From Lithocarpus polystachyus (Eukaryota; Streptophyta; Magnoliopsida; Fagales; Fagaceae): a stretch of DNA of 64,000 nucleotides. Positions 57,001 through 64,000 of the stretch are shown in pieces. The stretch spans positions 19,591,452 through 19,655,451 of the forward strand of contig CM066162.1 in NCBI GenBank assembly GCA_033629205.1, in the 5' to 3' direction. Made by a program: the position numbers and the translations under genes. The first letter of the stretch is position 1. Each line of letters starts with the position of its first letter. The notes beneath the pieces are model-generated. The model searched no databases. It was not told where the DNA came from and was given only the letters and a program-made list of their open reading frames with translations.

Positions 57001-60000
57001 TTGATGTTTTTCAGTAAGGTAAAAGGAAGAAGAAGAAGAAATTAAATGGAGTATTTGGGGCATATGTCCAGTTTTATTGTTGTCAAAGTAAGCTATATAA
57101 GCACATGTAAACATAGCATAATTAGTCCATGCAGAATTAATTTTACATCTTTATTCTCTCTCTCTCTCTCTCTACCATTCTTCACAATTTGGCTATTGGG
57201 GTAACAAGATGACAAAGCCCTTGATGTTACACCTCTAAATATGTTTTAAAGCAGCAAGGAACTTAAGCTATGCCTTCCCACTGGGTCATGAAAAGAATTA
57301 AGGGGGTTTAGCAAATTTTCGGGGGTGGCTTTTGAAGGTTGTGAAAAGGAGGTTATGGTTTGTTCATGGCCATTGAAGAAAGATGGAGAACAAATGAGAC
57401 AGACATGGCTTGTCAAAAGAAGAGTTAAGATCAATTGTGAAGGGTGTGACATGGTTTTGGCGGGGGATTGTGTATCTGTGGTTTACTCCCTAGGGGTGGG
57501 TCCAAAGGGCCTTGCCTTGGTGAGATTCCATGTCATTCAAAAAAAAAAAATGTGAAGGGTATGGAAAATAAAAATTATATAATATTTCTTTCACAGTGAA
57601 CTATTACTCAAAATGTGAGCCACATGAGTGGAGGTAGAAGAGAGTGGTTTACAGTTGCCGCTACGAATATCAAAATCATATCTTGGAATGTTAAAGGCTT
57701 GAATGGCAAGAGGAGAGAAGAGGATAAGGGATTCTTGTAAAATGTCCAAGGGTAAAATTGTGTGTCTTCAAGAAACTAAAATGGAGGTGATCAGATGGGA
57801 CAGAGTTTATGGGGAAGTCAGTTTGTGGATTGGGACTATCTGGAAGTAGATGGGTCCTGTGAGATTAACTGGTCCAAGAGAACTGGTTGACCAAATTGAG
57901 TTTTAGAGAAAATTGAAGTAGTCAAGGGTGTGTTTTCTATCTCATGTACATTTAGTTGTGTGGTAGAGCAACATGAATTGGGTTTTTTTTTTTTTTTTCC
58001 TGGGGCTTATGGGCTTAATTCAAACCAAGATAGAAAATTGTTATGTGAAGATTTAGCAGGGATATACTGTTGGGGATTGCCAAAGTGATTGGCGGTGACT
58101 TCAACGTGGTTTGCTTTCCAATAGTTGGGAAAGGAAGAACTCCATTAGCTATGTGGGATTGTTTGGACTTATCTCTTTCCTAGAAGGACTAGGACTCTAA
58201 AATCTAAATAATCTATTCCTAAAATGACTAGGCTGGCTAATAACAAACAAAAAGTGCTTTAGAAATCTAGAAAAGGGCTCAAACATAAAATAAGACCCAT
58301 GGGCTTTGGTGCAGCCAAGGACAGCCCATTCCAGAAATTGAGAAATTACCAAATTGGCCTTATTCTAGTAAACTTGCTTAAAACTGATGCAACATCTTTC
58401 AAACCTAAAAATACTTAATACTAAGACTCAAAAATAGCTAAAATAACCTACGAAAGGTTCCAAGAAAGCCCCACATCAAAACTAGACCACAAATATTGAA
58501 TAATTTGGTTTTTTCCCTCAAACCCTTTGCTATCCACATCAGACTGTTCAGGACTCTGGAATGCCTTGTGTAATTGTGCTGAACTGGGATGGCATGCCTG
58601 GCAGCTTGGCTCAGTTTGGATAATGATGCTAATGCCTTTTCAATGCTTATGATTGGCTTATACCGTTATACGTTATGGAATGGACATGCTCTGGCACTTA
58701 AGATGCTATAATTGTTGTATTTCTGATTGTTGAAGAATTTTCATTAGCGAAGCATATATTTTGGCTTTTGCATATTAAAGAGGAACGCTTACGTAGTTTG
58801 GTTTCTGTAATATAGCTGACCATTGTCTTGAAAATAATTGAGGAAACAGCAATTTATGTATGCAGCCACATGGCTTTGCCCTTGTTACACTTTGTTGATA
58901 GAGTACAAAGACTTTTGTAGAAGTAGAAAAAAGATGGAGGAGCAATACAAGTTGGAAAATTAGATGAACTAGAGATATACTACATGCTAATATGGGTTTG
59001 GTAAAGAGCTATCTCTTTGACCATTGCGTCAAACTCAAACTTTTTTTTTTTTTTTTCCCAATTAGTTTTCCAAATAAGAAATTACCATATTTCTGGAGAC
59101 TAAATTGAATGACTTACGGTCTTTCTAAAGAAGTAAATTATTAGACTTCATATAAGGTGTTGCATATATCTTCTTGTCCATCAAGCAAATTCCCATTTGT
59201 TAGTATACTTCATCATAGAGTGCTAGTGGAATGCATTGGTCATTGATATCTTATTTCACAGCAAACATAATTTGGCATTAACATATTTTGCTTTTATTGA
59301 ACCTTACCATATTTATCTGCTTGGTTTGTAGAATGTTGTTGGCGTTCAGTGAACATACCAAAGGTCAAAAGATCCCAGAGAATGCTTCAGATCAGGAACT
59401 GCTTGAAATAGTAATGTCCAGGTGGGTCTTTCTGTAGTGCTATTTGTTTGGTATTAAATAGAATGAGAAATAGGCATGCTTGGCATAAATTTGTATTTTG
59501 GCAAAGAAAGTGGTTTATAATAATAATTTTTCATCACAAAGCATTTCATGGAAAGGACTCTGATTTGATCCATCAATTATCAGTTTAACTGCATACCCAT
59601 TTATACTTGCAATTTATTATGATAATATTAAAATTTTACATAATAGTCCAATATACAATTTATTATAACCTATATTGCAAACTAATTATTATTTTTTCTA
59701 TGTAAACTAGTTATTATAAAAGCTATCAAACCTGTATCTGATAGGTATCCGCCATGGAAATGCCTGATACATATAAGGTGCATAGCTACCTATACATGTG
59801 AATTAATTTTCGTCATGGATACTGTAAGATATGGCTTGGATTCAGTGGGATGCGATAGGGATGCTGCATGGATACATTTGTGGGTTAAAATGTGGGGGTG
59901 GCACCACACTTCTTAGATGCAAGCTTCTTATTTTAAATCTGTTCCATGTTCTAGAGTTAGTTTCAGCAAGAGTGAGATGGTGCTAGGAGGTGAAGTTCTT

Positions 60001-61810
60001 GGTTTGCATTGCATCTGTACGGCAAATAGTTCCATGAATAGGGAGAAGTTCCATACTAGTTAGTGCTTCATGTGTAAAATAATTGTTGAATTTGTGGACC
60101 ATTGATCTTTCAGTTGCTAGGGAGTGTTGGCCCCCTTTCTTTTGGCTTTATTCAGAGTGAGCTGGGAAATGCCTTTTCTATTTTGGGGTTAATTTTGTGT
60201 TTAAGTTGGGGGTTTGGCTAGTCTAGTTAAGAATAATTTGAAGAGAGTTGGAAGTGGTTAAATGACTGAGAACAAGCTACTAAATCACAGGAATTGTAAG
60301 TATATGTGGAAAGTCTTTAGATTATCCAAGGATAACCCGGGGTGCCTCTGTGGTAAAGGAGAGCGCCTGGACTAACTATAAACCCAGAAATCTCTAGTTC
60401 GACTCCTAGTTAAGGCATTTCGTGACCTACCCATTGCCTACTCAGTGGTGTGTAGGCATCCGGGGTTTGCCCCTCAAGGGTGGCCCCACTGGCCCATACC
60501 TCGAGGGGTTTCCTCGTCATAAAAAAATAATAATATTAATACAAAATTATATAAACAAAAAGAAACTCATTGACCTCTTTATACTTGTAAAAAAAATTAT
60601 TGACCTCTTTGTTCTTGTTAAAATTTTGAATCACTTTGCTATGGATGTACTTGTATTGTGTAACTTTGTGGATTCCATCTTTTTATTAGAAAGAGAAGTT
60701 CATTGGATTCTTGATGTAGGTATGAAAAGGAGCTAATGCATCCCATTCAGAACCTTCTTAGTGGGGAGCTTGCTCGTGCTTTGCTCATCCAGGTAATATA
60801 TGTATCATTTTTATGTGCTTGTTCTTTATGAATTAAATAATTTTACTTAAATTTTTATGCCATCACAGGTTCAGAAGCTGAAACTGGATATTGAGACGTG
60901 AGTTTTTTGAATTGGAATCCTTGGGGTAGCTAATCCAATTTTCTTGATTAATTAGTTTGTAACAATGATTTTTTGAACAGGGCTATGCTTGAGCTGGACC
61001 AGATTCTTAAGGCTAATGAAATCAATTTTGCTATTCTAGCTGCCTTACCAGCATTCTTTCTCTCTCTTATTTTGCTCATGCTAGTGCGTACATGGTTTAA
61101 ACGGGTAGGATGACTGTAGATCTCTTCTGAATTTTTTATAATTGTAAATCTTTTAAGAATTACTTTCTAGTTATTTTTATTATTTGGTAACAAATCATAA
61201 TTTTTATTTCTTTCATTATAATTATGGTGGAAATTATATTTTCCCCAACCTTCCCCAAATATGTGCTTTTACTATTGATCAGTTAGGAATGTTCTTTGAC
61301 TTGGCGGGAGAAGCCTGTGATTGCCATTTTTGGTAATTGGTTAGAATGTACTGGTACATTTGAAAATTATGCTTAAAGATTTGGAATCGATTCATTTTGG
61401 TTGTTGGTTCCAGATAAACAAGATAGCCTGATGCTGGTAGATCCAATCTCAAACTTAAGGATTTTTTTCTTTTTTTTTTGGAAAAAGGCCGCGAGGGTTT
61501 TCAACATCCCTCCATTTCTCTGCGGTCTCAGGATTAAGGTCTGCTTAACCATGAGATACTGATCTATCCCCATCCATTGCATTTCTGGGCATTAATTCCT
61601 GGATTATTCTTGATCAAAGAGGCCTCTAAAAGAGGTTTTTTTTCACCCTGTTTAAGGCTTAGCTTAATCTCTTTTTTTTTTCCCCCTTATGTGAATCAGG
61701 ATACCAGAGCAGAAGGAAGGGGTAGAATGGCTCGGGTGCAACGGAGACTGCTCATTGTTGAGGTTGAGAAAAGGATTGTACAGTACCAAACTTATGTTGA
61801 CCAAGGGCAG
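51087..61810 (+). CDS. DGS1: DGS1, NCA2-domain mitochondrial membrane protein, 3' end outside window
   Basis: Twelve exons keep frame: 51087-51352, 51683-51797, 51883-52086, 53840-53977, 54193-54354, 56125-56319, 56652-56752, 59332-59421, 60720-60792, 60869-60897, 60981-61104, 61700-61810; 536 codons so far. About 65 more residues are expected, so the last exon(s) lie beyond 64000. The protein follows plant DGS1 closely: LHNVQTNLQFWQSRAE, QWTDCEVRDAINL, the IRYTCGAVGLSV span, FNDHVEQP, RKRHKGVMEPEE, the LELDQILKANEINFAILAAL segment and a second membrane span (LPAFFLSLILLMLV), then a basic loop. The NCA2 domain covers the C-terminal half. Known role: DGS1 is in the mitochondrial outer membrane, and Arabidopsis dgs1-1 suppresses the dgd1 galactolipid defect by altering lipid remodelling. 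The N-terminus is poorly conserved and Ser/Asn-rich. Introns hold SINE and LINE remnants. Confidence 0.93.
52385..52460 (+). mobile_element. SINE 3' end fragment
   Basis: AAGGGTGGGTCCAAAGGGCC...CTTGGTGAGTTTCCACGTCATT followed by an A run. The same tail appears at 53012 (reverse), 57490 and 60470, all in DGS1 introns. Confidence 0.55.
52820..52840. repeat. Poly-C tract
   Basis: 21 consecutive C in DGS1 intron 3. Others are at 54144-54163, 40084-40100 and 35162-35174. Confidence 0.9.
53012..53203 (-). mobile_element. tRNA-derived SINE
   Basis: Read on the minus strand: CCTGTGGTGGGAGGCTTGGG (A-box side), ATGGTTTGAATCCCCAC (B box), then the GGCCTTGCCTTGGTGAGG tail and a terminal run. It is the most complete copy with this tail. 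In DGS1 intron 3. Confidence 0.6.
54144..54163. repeat. Poly-C tract
   Basis: 20 consecutive C in DGS1 intron 4, about 30 bases before the exon 5 acceptor, replacing a normal polypyrimidine stretch. Confidence 0.85.
55338..55407 (+). mobile_element. Minimal poly(A) retroposon insertion
   Basis: A perfect 22-bp direct repeat beginning GATTCATTTAAATTTG flanks only ACCTATC plus about 19 A. In DGS1 intron 5. Same type of event as at 49303. Confidence 0.7.
57470..57552 (+). mobile_element. SINE 3' end fragment
   Basis: GTGTATCTGTGGTTTACTCC then GGGGTGGGTCCAAAGGGCCTTG...TCCATGTCATTC and an A run. The tail is shared with 52385 and 53012. DGS1 intron 7. Confidence 0.5.
57640..58150 (+). mobile_element. 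LINE (L1-type) ORF2 endonuclease fragment
   Basis: In mixed frames: IKIISWNVKGLNGKRRE, a VCLQETK-type block (about 57760-57780) and IGGDFNVVCFP (58088-58120). These are the start, middle and GDFN motifs of the endonuclease at the N-terminus of plant LINE ORF2. Stops and frameshifts throughout. In DGS1 intron 7, same strand as the gene. Confidence 0.7.
60335..60527 (+). mobile_element. tRNA-derived SINE
   Basis: GGTGCCTCTGTGGTAAAGGAGAGCGCCTGG (A box side) and CTAGTTCGACTCCTAG (B box) begin the element. A CCCCTCAAGGGTGGCCCC...CGTCAT tail and an A run end it. DGS1 intron 8. Confidence 0.65.
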
Positions 61811-62079
61811 GTACAAAGCTAAATTAATTTTCCTTTACATTGAAGTCTCCAGTGACAACTCTAAAGGCAGAATGCAGATAAATAAATTTATAAAGATAAA
61901 AATACAAGTACATCATTTCTTTAGAATAGTGAGTAAACTGGGTGCATACACCAAAGATCCAAGAAACTCTTAAGAGATGTAAAGAATCAATAAAGTTTAC
62001 AAAATGATTAGCTGACCTGTTTCAACTAAAAGACAAGAAAACAATGAATAAACAAATGTCGATTTTATCTTCACAACTG

Positions 62080-63045
62080 ACAGCTTGTATTGTGAATATT
62101 CTTGGATAATTTTGATTTCTCTCCCTCTACCGAGTCCCAAAAAAGCATGATTGAACTATATACCACACTCTCTGTCTGAAGCATCATGTGCACAGATTTA
62201 GGCATTACCCACCAAACTCCAAACATCATGAACACAAGCTTCTATAAGGCTTTAATTCCCTAAGAAAAAGAACAGTGCACTAGAAGATGACCTGGACCCT
62301 CACTGCTCTTGCACATGCAACACGAGACCATGACCATCCCTTGTTTAATAAGATTATCAATGGTAAGAATATTTCCCAATGATGCTTCCCACATGAAAAA
62401 GCTTCTCTCATAGGGGCCTTCACAGCTTCACCCTCTGTATAGCCTTCCAAGGAAAACTTGGTGACTTGACGTGGCACCTCTTCTCAGAGATTTTCATAAT
62501 ACAAGTGGACTGAAAAAAAAAAACACCATTTCTCGAGTTTCCAACTCGCTCTATCTCAAGCTGGAACTGTTGAGAATGCAGCAGAACAAACATATTGTTG
62601 GTAGATTAATTCCCCATTCTGCACTGACCTCACAGGATTCTAAAGCTCTACTCCAGTGTCCACCAAATAGTCACTCATGATCACTTCATGTTTGTTAACT
62701 GCAATTTGGAATAGATAAGGCAAAAAAGAGCTAGAGCCTCATCCATACACCAGACATCATGCAAAAATCTCACTCTCGTTTATTGCCTAAACTGAATTTA
62801 ACAAGATTATTAAATGATTCCCAACCTGTTCTTATACCTTTCCACAAGCCCACCCCATGTGACATACAAACTTCTATGGATGTCCGTTGCCAACTTTTTT
62901 TTTAATAAATGAAGTGTCTGTCACCGAATTTTTTTCTTTAATGAATTTTCTGTCACCAAGTTGCTCCCCATGGTTGATACTCACCACTTGTCTCCATAGA
63001 TGAGTAAACCTCCAAAGCCACTTACCAGATAATGCATACTTTTTT
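62080..63045 (-). mobile_element. LINE (L1-type) ORF2 3' fragment with zinc-binding domain
   Basis: Minus strand, mixed frames: LSGKWLWRFTHLWRQVVS (about 63040-62980), then the reverse-transcriptase zinc-binding region with KAPMR, a LTIDNLIKQG-like block, and CCMCKSSEGPGHLLVHC (about 62335-62283). These are typical of the C-terminus of plant LINE ORF2. Many stops. Opposite strand to DGS1. Confidence 0.7.
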
Positions 63046-63049
63046 TTTT

Positions 63050-63150
63050 AATAATTCAATTTTTATGAGAAGTAGGGGAATGGGGATTTGAATCTTGATT
63101 CTCCTCATAAAGGAGACTAGGTAGTTTCCAGACCTCCCTTCTAATGAGAG
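63050..63150 (-). mobile_element. Short SINE-like repeat
   Basis: On the minus strand: CTAGTCTCCTTTATGAGGAGAATCAAGATTCAAATCCCC, with B-box style TTCAAATCC. It resembles the copies at 7365 and 10076. Confidence 0.4.
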
Positions 63151-64000
63151 AGAACTCGCACTATAAGTCTTTTAAATTACCAGTAGATGCATAGCAGAAG
63201 AGTTTACTTTTCACACACTAATATAAATTCATTTTCAAAGAAATCAAGCTGAATGTATATGTGCATCAAAATGAATGTGGAAAGTGTTATAAATGGACTA
63301 TTTCACAGCATATGCCATAACTTTTTTTTTATGTTTTTATAAGAACAAATAACAACAATAATAATTGGAATGAGTTGATGTTAAAGTATTATTATATAGT
63401 AACAGTTATGTATGGTAACTACCTTTACAACTTGACTGCTCTATTGTTGATTATTTATTCTTCTTTTTAATTTCAAATAAATGCATGCTAAGCATATTTT
63501 AGTGATTTTTCTCTACTGTACTCAAAATAATTTCTTAAGCATTTTTTAGGTGTTAACTAAGTTTGATTATTGAACTGGGCCCCTCCGACTCTCAAACCGC
63601 CCCCATGCACTCTACTGAACCCGTTATTCATAGATTTTTTTTTTTGGTAGAATAAATTAAGAAGAGTAAAGCCTCTCACTGGCTCTACTAAAAATATCTT
63701 CACTTCATGATCCTATAAAGATTAGCTAGAGTTTAAATCCTAGTATCAGAAAGAGTTAAGCCCATAGAAGCCTTTAAATCTACTGCCTAATTGGATTTTC
63801 TGAAAATCTAATTTATCATCTCCGTCAATGTTGTGCCACAGATTATGGAAATCCTGAATTAAGCTTACAATCTTACATGGAATGTTAACATAATTACTAG
63901 CACCGTCTACAAGGAGGCCCTACCATAGGCTGCCTCTATCACTATGAATTACCACCCACTCCAAGCTTCTTCACAAATCAAATCCATTACTTTGCATTTT

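Larger units (their letters stand above)
61811..64000 (+). other. Last visible DGS1 intron
   Basis: No further DGS1 exon was found here. Contains a LINE remnant on the minus strand (62080-63045) and a short SINE-like repeat (63050-63150, minus). Confidence 0.65.

Noticed and set aside
57325..57555. 76-codon plus-strand frame in DGS1 intron 7
   Set aside because: Ends in a SINE tail and A run; no family match.
60335..60420. Possible tRNA gene
   Set aside because: A and B boxes are present but no cloverleaf or acceptor stem could be formed, and a SINE tail follows.

Overview
This is nuclear DNA from a flowering plant. The genes are intron-rich and AT-rich, with families found in plants (ankyrin-PGG membrane protein, phytocystatin, DGS1, plant mobile domain), tRNA-derived SINEs, MITEs and a Tat-type Ty3/gypsy retrotransposon. 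The style of the repeats and the Au-like SINE suit a woody eudicot, possibly Fagaceae, but that placement is inference. No gene cluster or operon is present; the genes are independent.

Layout. 1-5.5 kb: intergenic with MITE, SINE and microsatellites. 5.6-11.9 kb (+): six-exon gene for the NC2-alpha/DRAP1 histone-fold corepressor subunit. 14.2-18.0 kb (+): two-exon ankyrin-repeat membrane protein with a PGG-type C-terminal region. 20.05-21.3 kb (-): two-exon phytocystatin. 24.5-25.2 kb: probable solo LTR. 25.4-26.4 kb (+): broken ubiquitin-conjugating E2 pseudogene, whose last exon is caught in a 321-bp tandem duplication and which is followed by MITEs. 29.3-29.6 kb (-): small unidentified coiled-coil ORF.

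32.8-47.9 kb is one old, degenerate Tat-lineage LTR retrotransposon on the minus strand. Two LTRs of about 1.4 kb (33579-34965 and 46443-47864) share TGTTGA...TCAACA ends. In element order (right to left) follow a PBS, an approximately 0.8 kb leader, gag, protease, reverse transcriptase, RNase H, a second archaeal-type RNase H and integrase. Between integrase and the 3' LTR lies a plus-strand, intron-containing plant mobile domain (PMD) gene running antisense to the element. This is the most unusual system in the window. A further leader copy lies outside the 3' LTR, which points to recombination.

Immediately right of the element is a deneddylase (DEN1/SENP8-like) pseudogene that has lost its catalytic cysteine. 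A TTA-flanked PIF/Harbinger-like element follows at 49.7-50.6 kb. From 51.1 kb to the window end is the DGS1 gene (NCA2 domain, mitochondrial outer membrane). Twelve exons are visible and the last exon(s) lie beyond the window. Its introns carry SINEs and two LINE remnants.

Exon boundaries were set by reading GT/AG sites that keep the protein frame and match remembered family sequence. No alignment program was run.
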